This document shows, piece by piece, positions 1 through 6,123 of a stretch of DNA of 31,211 bases; within the stretch, counting starts at the first letter, position 1; each line of letters opens with the position of its first letter. Location: the NCBI GenBank assembly GCA_023245515.1, contig JAHFKE010000002.1, positions 1 to 31,211 of the forward strand, written 5' to 3'. Source of the DNA: Candidatus Levyibacteriota bacterium (lineage in GTDB: Bacteria; Patescibacteriota; Microgenomatia; Levybacterales; UBA12049). The translations under genes and the position numbers were made by a program. The notes under the pieces are model-generated. The model was not told the DNA's origin. It saw nothing but the letters and a program-made list of their open reading frames with translations, and did no database searches.

Positions 1-1
1 T

Positions 2-868
2 GTGGTGATCTCATCGGCCAGCTGGTACGTCACAAAAGGCTTTGGAACACGCGGAACATCAAAGTCCAAGCCAATTGAGATTTGCTACTGCCACACGCCT
101 CCACGATGGCTTTATGGGTATAGGACTTCAGTTGAATGGCAGAAATTCTGGCCGATTAAGCTATACGGTACGATCATCGGTCATTTTATGCGTATGTATG
201 ATTTTCAAGCAGCTCAAAAAGTGGATTATTTCATAGCAAATTCTGAAGAGGTGAAAGCAAGAATTGAGAAATTTTATAGAAGAGATGCGGAAGTAATCTA
301 CCCGCCGGTTTTCTTAGGAGAAAGGGAGAAGGGCAAAGAAGATAATAAGCGAGGGGATTATTACTTTATCGTTGCGAGAATTGTGGGTGCTAAGGGGCTT
401 GATCTGGCAATTGAGGCAGCAAGAAAGCTTAATCTGAAGCTGAAGATTGCAGGTTCACCAGCCGGCTACTACACGGAGCATAAAAAGCTTAAGCTGTTGG
501 CATCAGATGGTGTCGAATTTTTGGGACACGTGATTGATGAAGAGTTGGTAAGACTTTATTCGGGGGCGAAGGCTTTTCTTGCTCTGGCCACTGATGAGGA
601 TTTTGGTATCACACCTGTTGAGGCAATGCTCTACGGCACGCCTGTTATTGCATATCATGGGGGAGGGTATAAGGAGACGGTGATTGACGGCAAGACAGGG
701 GTCTTCTTTCATGAATCCAATGTCGACTCATTGATCGGTGCGATTAAAAAGTTTGAAAAATTGAAAATCAATCCGAAAGACTGTCAGAGGCAGGGGGAGA
801 AATTTTCGAAGGAGAAGTTTATAAAAGAGATAAGGGCTTTTGTTGCGCATGCAGCATCTAAAGCGTAA
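2..868 (+). CDS. GT4-family glycosyltransferase, 5'-truncated by the window edge
   Basis: Probably transfers a sugar from a nucleotide-sugar donor to a membrane or surface glycan in the cytoplasm. The visible 288 residues contain most of a GT-B fold. The N-terminal part has the segment YCHTPPRWLYG, typical of GT4 mannosyl- or glucosyltransferases. The C-terminal donor-binding domain starts near residue 118 (YYFIVARI) and carries the EX7E motif at E199 and E207 (EDFGITPVE), followed by AMLYGTPVIA and a GGG turn. The reading frame is open to the first base of the window, so the true start lies upstream and the codon at position 2 is not a supported start. The 3' end overlaps the stop of the opposite-strand gene by 11 bp. 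The exact sugar cannot be told. Confidence 0.85.
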   Translation: MVISSASWYVTKGFGTRGTSKSKPIEICYCHTPPRWLYGYRTSVEWQKFWPIKLYGTIIGHFMRMYDFQAAQKVDYFIANSEEVKARIEKFYRRDAEVIYPPVFLGEREKGKEDNKRGDYYFIVARIVGAKGLDLAIEAARKLNLKLKIAGSPAGYYTEHKKLKLLASDGVEFLGHVIDEELVRLYSGAKAFLALATDEDFGITPVEAMLYGTPVIAYHGGGYKETVIDGKTGVFFHESNVDSLIGAIKKFEKLKINPKDCQRQGEKFSKEKFIKEIRAFVAHAASKA

Positions 869-1478
869 TACCTCTCAGCTCAGCCTCGGCTTGAATAAGC
901 TTCTCAATAAGCTTGGCTCCTTGTAAATCTATTCCTTCGAGATCTCCTATAGCGTGAAGTGTTCTATCTTCGCTTTGATCAAACCCAGGGAGAACACGAT
1001 TACCTCTCAAATCGTGAAAGGCGCTATCTGTTTCAAAAGCAAGATCTGTTGGGTCATCCATATCTGGAGAGAAGGAAATATCACGGGTTACCCAGATTTT
1101 GCCCTTTGTCAGTGTCGGTCTGAGAATTCGACCGCCTCTTATCTTTGTGACATTGTCTACTTCCCGAAGATAGCGAATACCGAAAGACAGTGATTCTGGA
1201 TAGGCTTCTGTTTCCGTATCAACCTCTTCAAGAAAAGATAATGAAGCACGGTCGAATTTACGATACAAATCAGCCTTCATAAGAGAATGAGTATCGAAAG
1301 AAAGATACGATACCTTGGGATTGCCTGGAATAGCTGGGTCAAAGTCCTGCTCGTCTGGAGCTTGTGTGACGAGGCTCTTGCCTAGTCTGTATATCTCGGT
1401 CAACTCATCTCTGAAATCTTTTTCGTAGGTAGGGTTAACGATTTGATTAAAAAATCTATCTTCATGCCGCTCTGTCAT
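858..1478 (-). CDS. Hypothetical protein (206 aa)
   Basis: I do not recognise a family. The protein is acidic and soluble-looking, with no membrane segment or signal peptide. It has Asp/Glu-rich stretches (QAPDEQDFDPAIPGNP, FSPDMDDPTDLAFETD) and an internal RxGGRILRPT segment near the middle. The frame runs upstream to an ATG at 1502, but the ATG at 1478 (MTERHEDRFF) is preferred. An extended -10 box (TGGTATTAT, read on this strand) ends 6 nt before it, so the 1502 start would lie upstream of the promoter. The gene diverges from mutM with adjacent promoters and converges on the glycosyltransferase with an 11-bp overlap of 3' ends. It is probably a lineage-restricted orphan. Confidence 0.65.
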   Translation of the reverse strand: MTERHEDRFFNQIVNPTYEKDFRDELTEIYRLGKSLVTQAPDEQDFDPAIPGNPKVSYLSFDTHSLMKADLYRKFDRASLSFLEEVDTETEAYPESLSFGIRYLREVDNVTKIRGGRILRPTLTKGKIWVTRDISFSPDMDDPTDLAFETDSAFHDLRGNRVLPGFDQSEDRTLHAIGDLEGIDLQGAKLIEKLIQAEAELRGITL

Positions 1479-1484
1479 GTGGAA

Positions 1485-1493
1485 ATAATACCA
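1485..1493 (-). promoter_or_regulatory. Extended -10 promoter of the 206-aa orphan
   Basis: On the minus strand the sequence reads TGG TATTAT, then 6 nt (TTCCAC), then ATG at 1478. A transcript starting the usual 6-7 nt after the -10 would begin at or beside the start codon, which suggests a leaderless mRNA. Confidence 0.55.
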
Positions 1494-1506
1494 TGCAGGC
1501 ACAATT

Positions 1507-1536
1507 TTGGCAAATTTGAGTTGGGAAATGTATAAT
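1507..1536 (+). promoter_or_regulatory. mutM promoter (-35 TTGGCA, 18 nt, -10 TATAAT)
   Basis: TTGGCA at 1507-1512 and a perfect TATAAT at 1531-1536 are 18 nt apart. Only 7 nt separate the -10 from the mutM ATG, so the transcript is probably leaderless or nearly so. No Shine-Dalgarno site could fit. Confidence 0.65.
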
Positions 1537-1543
1537 ACCTTCT

Positions 1544-2380
1544 ATGCCTGAGTTACCCGAAGTAGAAACTATTAAAAGAGGTTTGGAAAAGCATTTTGTC
1601 GGATGTGTCATAAGCGACGCTGAAGTTTTATCACCCAAGATTTTGACAGGGGACGTAGGGAATGTAATAGGTACTACAGTTGTTGCTGTGAGGCGCTTTG
1701 GGAAAGGGCTAGTTATTGATCTTAATAATGGCTATAGTATGGCGGTTCACGTGAAGATGACAGGGCAACTTATTTTTAAAAGAGTATCGAGAGTATCAGG
1801 GGTATCAAGTGTTCTTCCGAAGCATACGCATGTGGTATTTGAGTTGAGAGATGGAACAGGAGAAGATGCATACCTCTACTATAACGACATTAGGAGATTT
1901 GGGTGGATTAAGATCGTAAAGACGGAAGATGTAGGGCAGATGCCATTTTTTAAATCTCTTGGTCTTGAGCCCCTCAAAGATTTGACCCAAAAGAAGTTTG
2001 AAGATATTCTCAAACTCCACAAAACTCCCATCAAAACCCTCCTTATGGATCAGTACAAAATAGCAGGTATTGGTAATATCTATGCTTGTGATGCTCTCTT
2101 CCAGGCTGGCATTTATCCAGTGCGCAGTTCATTATCTCTGAGTAGGCAGGAGGCGCAAAGACTCTTTATTGCAATTGAAGAAATTCTTAGCAAAAGTATT
2201 GCTATCGGGGGCGCTTCGGCAAATAATTATGTCAATGCGTTGGGTGAAAGAGGAGCGTATCAAGAACATTTCCTTGTTTATAAAAAAGAAGGTAAGGCCT
2301 GTAGAAATTGTAATAGTCCCATTTTGAGAATAAAAACAGCTGGAAGAAGTACATTTTTCTGTGGTATCTGTCAAGTCTAG
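1544..2380 (+). CDS. mutM: Formamidopyrimidine-DNA glycosylase (Fpg/MutM)
   Basis: Base-excision repair enzyme that removes oxidised purines such as 8-oxoguanine and then nicks the strand by beta,delta-elimination. All family hallmarks are visible. After Met removal the catalytic N-terminal proline and Glu lie in PELPEVET (residues 2-9). The helix-two-turn-helix segment is IKTLLMDQYKIAGIGNIYA, followed by NYVNALGERGAYQEHF. A C-terminal zinc finger has two Cys pairs (CRNC and CGIC). The length, 278 aa, is normal. The start is fixed by PELPEVET and by a -10 box 7 nt upstream. An in-frame triplication of a 9-bp unit inserts RVS-RVS-GVS at residues 80-88, in the variable loop after MTGQLIFK. Single-gene unit, divergent from the orphan upstream. 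Confidence 0.97.
   Translation: MPELPEVETIKRGLEKHFVGCVISDAEVLSPKILTGDVGNVIGTTVVAVRRFGKGLVIDLNNGYSMAVHVKMTGQLIFKRVSRVSGVSSVLPKHTHVVFELRDGTGEDAYLYYNDIRRFGWIKIVKTEDVGQMPFFKSLGLEPLKDLTQKKFEDILKLHKTPIKTLLMDQYKIAGIGNIYACDALFQAGIYPVRSSLSLSRQEAQRLFIAIEEILSKSIAIGGASANNYVNALGERGAYQEHFLVYKKEGKACRNCNSPILRIKTAGRSTFFCGICQV
1781..1807 (+). repeat. In-frame 9-bp tandem repeat, three copies, inside mutM
   Basis: Units AGAGTATCG, AGAGTATCA and GGGGTATCA follow each other without a gap. Nine bases equal three codons, so the repeat adds RVS/RVS/GVS to MutM residues 80-88 and keeps the frame. It sits where Fpg proteins vary in length. Confidence 0.8.
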
Positions 2381-2410
2381 CTTAGCCTCATTTTTCATAC
2401 TAATAGCCTA

Positions 2411-2419
2411 TGATATACT
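2411..2419 (+). promoter_or_regulatory. Extended -10 promoter of the structured HTH island
   Basis: TGATATACT matches the TGnTATAAT extended -10 used elsewhere in the window. The -35 region (TTTTCA near 2392) is weak. Start of transcription would be expected near 2426, just before the 5' strand of a long-range helix. Unlike the other promoters here it is followed by a leader of more than 200 nt. Confidence 0.45.
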
Positions 2420-2643
2420 CTGCAAGTAAATAAGCTGATCGTAAAGCCAAGCTAAGTTGCTGCTTGGGGTTTATGGTCGTGGCTGATTTTGAATTGGTCA
2501 GGCACAATACTGCGCCTGACTTCCCGGGTACCATCCGGCACCCGGTTCGCACTTTGACAGTTTTGGAAAGGAGGTTAGACAATAATTTAGGTCTGGGTTT
2601 CAGAAGTCTTCAGGCGCCAGGAATTGGCACGAGAGGAAGCGCA

Positions 2644-2829
2644 GTGATCCAAGGGGTAGGAGAATTCCTTACACCCGCTGAGGCCGCACGATTTCTTGGG
2701 GTTAGCGTACAGATGGTACGTCTGTACGTCAAAGCAGGCAAGCTCTCGAAGCCCGGGCGCACCCCTGGTGGTCATAGCCGCTACAAGATATCAGAACTCA
2801 AGGCTCTGCAGGACAGTTCGCAGCCCTGA
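2644..2829 (+). CDS. Small BldC/MerR-like helix-turn-helix protein (61 aa)
   Basis: Likely a DNA-binding regulator or excisionase-type protein. EFLTPAEAARFLGVS (residues 7-21) is a classic MerR/BldC-type HTH. It is followed by VRLYVKAGKLSKPGRTPGGH and SRYKISELKAL, where the R-TPGGH-RY wing is diagnostic of BldC and of the N-terminal HTH of IS607-type recombinases. The GTG at 2644 is preceded by GAGAGGAAG about 4 nt away. The frame stays open upstream to an ATG at 2473 and a TTG at 2464, but those codons lie inside strong hairpins and add no recognisable domain. Composition and the Shine-Dalgarno use differ from neighbouring genes, which suggests transfer. It could be a truncated IS607-type remnant, but no recombinase domain follows. 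Confidence 0.65.
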   Translation: MIQGVGEFLTPAEAARFLGVSVQMVRLYVKAGKLSKPGRTPGGHSRYKISELKALQDSSQP

Positions 2830-2846
2830 CCCTCAGAAGGAGTGGT

Positions 2847-2954
2847 ATGGCAGTACGAAGAGTATGGTATTCTCAGCGATGGCTGAGAATCACAGCCGAA
2901 AGAACGACCACGTTCTGGAGGATCTGGATCAGTCGACGGAAGCCCTGTAGCTAG
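2847..2954 (+). CDS. Possible Arg/Trp-rich mini-ORF (35 aa)
   Basis: The ATG at 2847 follows a strong AAGGAG at 2837-2842 by 4 nt. The 35-residue product (MAVRRVWYSQRWLRITAERT, then TTFWRIWISRRKPCS) is very basic, with five Trp and many Arg, and resembles no family I know. It starts 17 nt after the HTH stop, so it could be read from the same transcript. Against it, the ORF contains two strong hairpins (2869-2890 and 2901-2916), so the region may be selected for RNA structure instead. The ribosome site is the main support. Confidence 0.3.
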   Translation: MAVRRVWYSQRWLRITAERTTTFWRIWISRRKPCS

Positions 2955-2972
2955 CCTCGAAAGGAAGTTCCT

Positions 2973-3077
2973 GTGAGTAAGAAGTCTTTCTTGATCGCCT
3001 GCTTCAGCGTCGGCCTGATCATCGGCAGCACAGAGGCTGTATGGCGCCGCTTCAAGCAGCAACTTTCCAACAACTGA
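2973..3077 (+). CDS. Possible single-span membrane mini-protein (34 aa)
   Basis: The GTG at 2973 follows AAAGGAAG (2960-2967) by about 5 nt. The product starts MSKKS and has a hydrophobic stretch FLIACFSVGLIIG (residues 6-18), long enough for a short membrane span, then an amphipathic basic tail (WRRFKQQLSNN). This positive-hydrophobic-positive pattern is common in small membrane proteins, including toxins and regulators of larger complexes. The ribosome site lies inside a small hairpin (AGGA 2962-2965 with TCCT 2969-2972), so initiation could be controlled by RNA folding. No homologue is recognised. Confidence 0.35.
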   Translation: MSKKSFLIACFSVGLIIGSTEAVWRRFKQQLSNN

Positions 3078-3125
3078 ATAAGTGCTTAAAGGGCACGACA
3101 TAGTGATAGATATAAAAGAGAGATG

Positions 3126-3147
3126 CGACAGCTTATGCTGTTTTTTT
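3126..3147 (+). terminator. Rho-independent terminator of the HTH island
   Basis: ACAGC (3128-3132), a TTAT loop and GCTGT (3137-3141) are followed by six more T. The 5' arm and loop are the same bases that can pair with 2430-2441, so terminator and long-range helix exclude each other. Confidence 0.65.
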
Positions 3148-3211
3148 GCTTGCGACGTTTGTCGCCTCCTCTTTTCTATTACTCCCTGTTGTGTCCTTTT
3201 CGCCATTTTTG

Positions 3212-3240
3212 TTGTTTTTCTGTCAGGTTTGGAGTATAAT
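3212..3240 (+). promoter_or_regulatory. pyrH promoter (TTGTTT, 17 nt, TATAAT)
   Basis: A perfect -10 at 3235-3240 lies 17 nt from TTGTTT at 3212-3217. Ten nt separate it from the ATG, which leaves at most a few leader bases and no Shine-Dalgarno site. Confidence 0.6.
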
Positions 3241-3250
3241 GATCATTTAG

Positions 3251-3961
3251 ATGGGGAATAAACACGGTAGAAAGCGGATCGTTATTTCAGTGGGCGGCTC
3301 TCTCATTGTTCCAAATGGGGGAATTGCTAATGAATTTCTCATTAAATTTAACGAGTTCATACGAACCCAACTGGCGCAGAATCCTGAACGCCAGTTTTTT
3401 TTGGTCATAGGGGGTGGCTCCACTGCTCGTCAGTATAGAGATGCGGGTCGTGAGATCGTGGGACATGAGCTTACCCATGAAGATCTTGATTGGCTCGGAA
3501 TCCATGCAACGCGCCTCAACGCCCACCTCGTCAGAACCGTTTTTCAAGACATCGCTCACCCATACATCATCAAACACTATGACATCATCCGCAAGGTGAC
3601 AGAGCCTGTTGTTGTAGCCTCAGGTTGGAAGCCAGGATGGTCTACTGACTATGACGCGATTCTTCTTTCTGAAGATTACAATGTGGATACGGTTATCAAT
3701 TTAAGCAATATCTCCAAGCTCTACGACAAAGACCCCAATAAGTACGCAGACGCCAAGCCAATAGACAAGATTAACTGGAGCGATTATAGGAAGATTATCG
3801 GAGACGAATGGACTCCCGGAATGCACGCGCCATTTGATCCGATTGCTGCCAAAAAGGCGCAAGAGCTTGGCGTCAAGGTAATCGTGATGTCAGGCAACGA
3901 CTTTGAGAACATCGACAACTATTTCAAGGGTAAGGAATTTGTGGGAACGGTGATAGAGTAA
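3251..3961 (+). CDS. pyrH: Uridylate kinase, archaeal type (PyrH)
   Basis: Phosphorylates UMP to UDP with ATP for pyrimidine nucleotide synthesis in the cytoplasm. The amino-acid kinase fold is clear. It shows VISVGGSLIVPNGG at the N-terminus, the FLVIGGGSTARQYRDAG loop, the central VVVASGWKPGWSTDYDA segment, LSNISKLYDKDPNKYADAKP, and GDEWTPGMHAPFDPIAAKKA. The last three segments are typical of the archaeal/spirochaete-type UMP kinase rather than the hexameric E. coli type. At 236 aa it has the usual length. The ATG follows a -10 box by 10 nt. It is followed by a repeat-filled spacer and recF. The call to UMP kinase over other amino-acid kinases is strong because of the DKDP and GDEW segments. 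Confidence 0.9.
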   Translation: MGNKHGRKRIVISVGGSLIVPNGGIANEFLIKFNEFIRTQLAQNPERQFFLVIGGGSTARQYRDAGREIVGHELTHEDLDWLGIHATRLNAHLVRTVFQDIAHPYIIKHYDIIRKVTEPVVVASGWKPGWSTDYDAILLSEDYNVDTVINLSNISKLYDKDPNKYADAKPIDKINWSDYRKIIGDEWTPGMHAPFDPIAAKKAQELGVKVIVMSGNDFENIDNYFKGKEFVGTVIE

Positions 3962-4045
3962 GACCTAAGACTTCAGACGTAAGACGTAAGAAGATTTCTC
4001 TATGTAAGTCCTAAATCTTGAGTCTTAAATCCTACGTCTTATATC
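3961..4045. repeat. Low-complexity inverted-repeat spacer between pyrH and recF
   Basis: The left half is built from AAGAC/ACGTAAG units. The right half has the complementary CTTAAATC and CTACGTCTTAT units, so the transcript can fold back on itself imperfectly. It is one of several spacers here made of short reiterated words facing each other in inverted orientation. No gene or -10 box is evident in it. Confidence 0.6.
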
Positions 4046-4048
4046 AAC

Positions 4049-5110
4049 ATGATTTTACGCTCCATTTCTCTTCAAAATTTCCGCAGCTATACGAAAGCAG
4101 AATTTGACCTCGACCCGACCCTCACAGTTGTGGTGGGCCCGAATGCAATAGGGAAGACAAATTTGGTAGAGGCGATTATGCTGCTTTCTACAGGAAAAAG
4201 CTTTCGGACGGATAAGGAGAAGCAGCTGATTCAATTTGGGAAACCAGCCGCTAGAATAAAAGGGAAGTTATCAGACAAGGATAGCAATAGTGATGAGCTT
4301 GAACTTGTTGTTTCTGAAAGCCCTAAGTTTGTTGTGCAGAAGAAGTATTTGGTGAATGGGGTGTCCAAGAGGAGAGTAGACTTCGCAGCTCATTTACCTG
4401 CGGTGTTGTTCACGCCTATGGATCTGGATATTGTGGGTGGACAGCCAGGGGTGAGGAGGAGGTTTCTTGATGATGTGCTTGAGCAGTCGGATATGGATTA
4501 TCGGCTTGCCTTGAGCCTCTACGTGAAGGCGCTTCGGCAGAGGAACGCGCTTTTAGATCAAGTGCAGGACTTGGGTGTACGGGATGAAGAGCGATTTGCT
4601 TATTGGGACAATCTGCTTATTAAGAACGGAGGCATTGTGACCAAAAAGCGGGAAGAGCTCATCGAGTATATTAATGCGAAGAAGAAAAAGATGTTTCCTT
4701 TTGTTCTCGAATACGATAAGAGTGTTATGTCCCGAGAGCGGCTTTTGCAGTATAAAGATGCAGAAGTAGGGGCGGGGGTGACACTAGTCGGACCCCAGAG
4801 AGACGACGTCATAATCAGGTCCCAGAATGAGAGTTCAGGAGAGCTAGAGGAAGTTAAATACTTTTGTTCAAGAGGTCAACAGCGTCTTGTAACGCTTGAA
4901 TTAAAACTTTCGCAAATTTCCTTTATAAAGGAAGGCACAAGGGAGGATCCATTACTTGTTTTAGACGATATTTTTTCTGAACTAGATAGCATCCATATAA
5001 GTGAAGTGTTGCAAATGAGCAGTGGTTATCAGACCATAATTACGACAACGCACAAGGAATTTATAGACGATCTACCACTAAGTGGGGGGAGTGTGGTAGA
5101 GTTAAAGTGA
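4049..5110 (+). CDS. recF: DNA replication/repair protein RecF
   Basis: SMC-like ATPase that binds single-strand/double-strand DNA junctions and helps load RecA at gaps, with RecO and RecR. It starts MILRSISLQNFRSY, the classic RecF opening. Walker A is GPNAIGKT at residues 30-37. The ABC-type signature region is FCSRGQQRL starting at residue 272. Walker B is LLVLDDIFSELD at 302-313, followed by QTIITTTHKEF, which contains the D-loop/H-loop elements. The length, 353 aa, is normal. No Shine-Dalgarno site precedes the ATG, and the preceding repeat spacer has no clear -10, so it may be read from the pyrH promoter. No dnaA, dnaN or gyrB is adjacent, unlike the classic oriC arrangement. Confidence 0.96.
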   Translation: MILRSISLQNFRSYTKAEFDLDPTLTVVVGPNAIGKTNLVEAIMLLSTGKSFRTDKEKQLIQFGKPAARIKGKLSDKDSNSDELELVVSESPKFVVQKKYLVNGVSKRRVDFAAHLPAVLFTPMDLDIVGGQPGVRRRFLDDVLEQSDMDYRLALSLYVKALRQRNALLDQVQDLGVRDEERFAYWDNLLIKNGGIVTKKREELIEYINAKKKKMFPFVLEYDKSVMSRERLLQYKDAEVGAGVTLVGPQRDDVIIRSQNESSGELEEVKYFCSRGQQRLVTLELKLSQISFIKEGTREDPLLVLDDIFSELDSIHISEVLQMSSGYQTIITTTHKEFIDDLPLSGGSVVELK

Positions 5111-5207
5111 ATTTTCAATTTTCAATTTTCAATCAATACCACAATTTCTAAATGTTTGAAAATTAGATCATTGAAAATTCAATGAAAATTAGAAATTGAA
5201 AATTAAA
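5110..5207. repeat. A/T-rich inverted repeat spacer between recF and nnrD
   Basis: The left arm repeats AATTTTC three times (5110-5134). The right arm (about 5173-5207) has the complementary GAAAATT words, also several times. Arms can pair over some 20 bases around a roughly 40-nt centre. It is the same architecture as the spacer at 3961-4045, with a different word. Confidence 0.7.
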
Positions 5208-5213
5208 CTAATT

Positions 5214-6083
5214 ATGCAAGAATTCAACCCTGACTCATTAAAACAACTCTATATTCCGCCTTCCGGATCTCACAAAGGGCAGAATGGGAAGCTTATGATC
5301 ATCGGCGGGTCACACTTGTTTCATGCGGCATCACTCTGGTCGCTTCAGGTAGCAAGCAAAGTTGTTGATATGGTATTTTACTCCTCAGTTAATGAGAATA
5401 ATAAGATCATTCAGAAATCAAAAGAAGAGTTTCGTAATGGCATTGTTGTGCGTCGTCACGATCTAGAAGATTACATCAAGGAGGCTGACTGCGTCCTCAT
5501 TGGGCCGGGGATGGTGCGCGCTTCGGAAGGAAGCAAGAAGCAAGAATTAAGAATTAAGGACATGGGAGATATTGAAAAGATTGAGGACGAAGGATTACAG
5601 ACGTATTATTTGACGAAATATCTGCTTGAGAAATATCCTGATAAGAAGTGGGTTATTGATGCGGGGGCTTTGCAGATGATGGATCCGGAGTGGCTATTAC
5701 CACTGAAAGGGAATGCCGTTCTGACGCCGCATCCACAGGAGTTTGAGAGGGTGTTTGGTGATAAAGAAGTTGGGGAAATGGCCAAGAAATATAACTGCAC
5801 GATTCTGCTTAAGGGAGAGCAGGATATTGTCTGTTCACCCGGTCGGTGCGTGATGGTCTCAGGGGGCAATGCAGGAATGACCAAGGGTGGAACTGGAGAT
5901 GTTCTGGCAGGGCTTGTAGCGGCTCTAGCGTGCAATAACGAGCTTGAGCTGGCAGCAGTAGCTGGAAGTTATATTAATAAGAAAGCAGGCGATTCACTTT
6001 TTGAAAAGGTCGGCTACTATTTCAACGCTTCAGACTTGGCTAATGAAATACCTGTAGTGATGAAGCAACTCCTCACCAAATAA
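5214..6083 (+). CDS. nnrD: ADP-dependent (S)-NAD(P)H-hydrate dehydratase (NnrD, YjeF C-terminal type)
   Basis: Repairs hydrated NADH and NADPH back to the active cofactors, using ADP as phosphoryl donor. The ribokinase-like fold is clear. It shows SHKGQNGKLMIIGGSHLFHAA near the start, VLTPHPQEFERVFG in the middle, and the catalytic anion-hole segment KGGTGDVLAG with Asp229. The epimerase domain (NnrE) found fused in E. coli is absent. The frame extends to a TTG at 5196 inside the repeat spacer, but the ATG at 5214 (MQEFNPDSLKQLYIPPSGS) is the natural start. Residues around 107-116 (SKKQELRIKD) are encoded by an in-frame copy of a repeat that is also found between genes at 15609. Confidence 0.9.
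   Translation: MQEFNPDSLKQLYIPPSGSHKGQNGKLMIIGGSHLFHAASLWSLQVASKVVDMVFYSSVNENNKIIQKSKEEFRNGIVVRRHDLEDYIKEADCVLIGPGMVRASEGSKKQELRIKDMGDIEKIEDEGLQTYYLTKYLLEKYPDKKWVIDAGALQMMDPEWLLPLKGNAVLTPHPQEFERVFGDKEVGEMAKKYNCTILLKGEQDIVCSPGRCVMVSGGNAGMTKGGTGDVLAGLVAALACNNELELAAVAGSYINKKAGDSLFEKVGYYFNASDLANEIPVVMKQLLTK
5531..5559 (+). repeat. AAGCAAGAATTAAG-type repeat inserted in frame in nnrD
   Basis: The words AAGCAAGAAGC and AAGAATTAAG recur in the spacer at 15609-15636. Here they are read through in frame in a surface-type loop of NnrD, just after GPGMVRASEG. Confidence 0.6.
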
Positions 6084-6087
6084 ATTA

Positions 6088-6116
6088 TTGTCATAAGGCT
6101 TATAGTGTGATATAAT
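6088..6116 (+). promoter_or_regulatory. Promoter of the 225-aa orphan (TTGTCA, 17 nt, TATAAT)
   Basis: TTGTCA at 6088-6093, exactly 17 nt, then TATAAT at 6111-6116. Seven nt follow before the ATG at 6124. This is one of the clearest sigma70-like promoters in the window and predicts a leaderless message. Confidence 0.75.
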
Positions 6117-6123
6117 CACTCCC

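Larger units (their letters stand above)
2426..3147 (+). ncRNA. Candidate large structured RNA carrying an HTH ORF (unrecognised family)
   Basis: The unit runs from a -10 box to a terminator-like hairpin and is GC-richer than its flanks by eye. A long-range helix joins the ends: ATAAGCTGaTCG (2430-2441) pairs with CGACAGCTTAT (3126-3136), 11 bp with one bulge. Next to it is a hairpin 2442-2452/2462-2473. Then come GTCAGGC/GCCTGAC (2497-2503/2514-2520) and CCGGGT/ACCCGG (2524-2529/2540-2545), each with a 10-nt loop. Further stems are 2653-2661/2666-2676 (9 bp, two bulges), 2706-2713/2721-2728 (8 bp), 2869-2877/2882-2890 (9 bp, GATG loop) and 2901-2906/2911-2916 (6 bp, ACCA loop). I checked by eye for RNase P, tmRNA and SRP signatures and saw none. 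It may instead be an mRNA with a structured leader. The pairings are seen in the sequence. That they act as one RNA is inference. Confidence 0.35.

Noticed and set aside
2567..2574. A perfect AAAGGAGG that would suggest another gene start near 2580.
   Set aside because: No ATG, GTG or TTG lies at a proper distance in any frame. It may be part of RNA structure instead.
2623..2640. AATTGGCACGAGAGG resembles an old cDNA-library EcoRI adaptor, raising the thought of vector contamination at 2.4-3.1 kb.
   Set aside because: The match to GAATTCGGCACGAG is imperfect and the bases take part in a hairpin and a ribosome site. No other vector sequence is seen.
2644..2829. The HTH ORF as a full IS607-type insertion sequence.
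   Set aside because: The HTH resembles the IS607 recombinase N-terminus, but no serine-recombinase domain or TnpB gene follows, and no target-site or end signals are visible.
2781..3206. A 141-codon open frame on the minus strand across the structured island.
   Set aside because: Low-complexity, Ser/Pro/Cys-rich translation with no domain. It is the antisense of the HTH and mini-ORF strand, and it crosses the terminator. Treated as a shadow.
3961..4045. Reiterated words in the pyrH-recF spacer as a CRISPR-like array.
   Set aside because: The words are short, touch each other, have no unique spacers of constant length and no cas genes are near.
4049..5110. recF as a marker of the replication origin.
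   Set aside because: dnaA, dnaN and gyrB are not adjacent and no DnaA-box cluster was seen in the flanking spacers.
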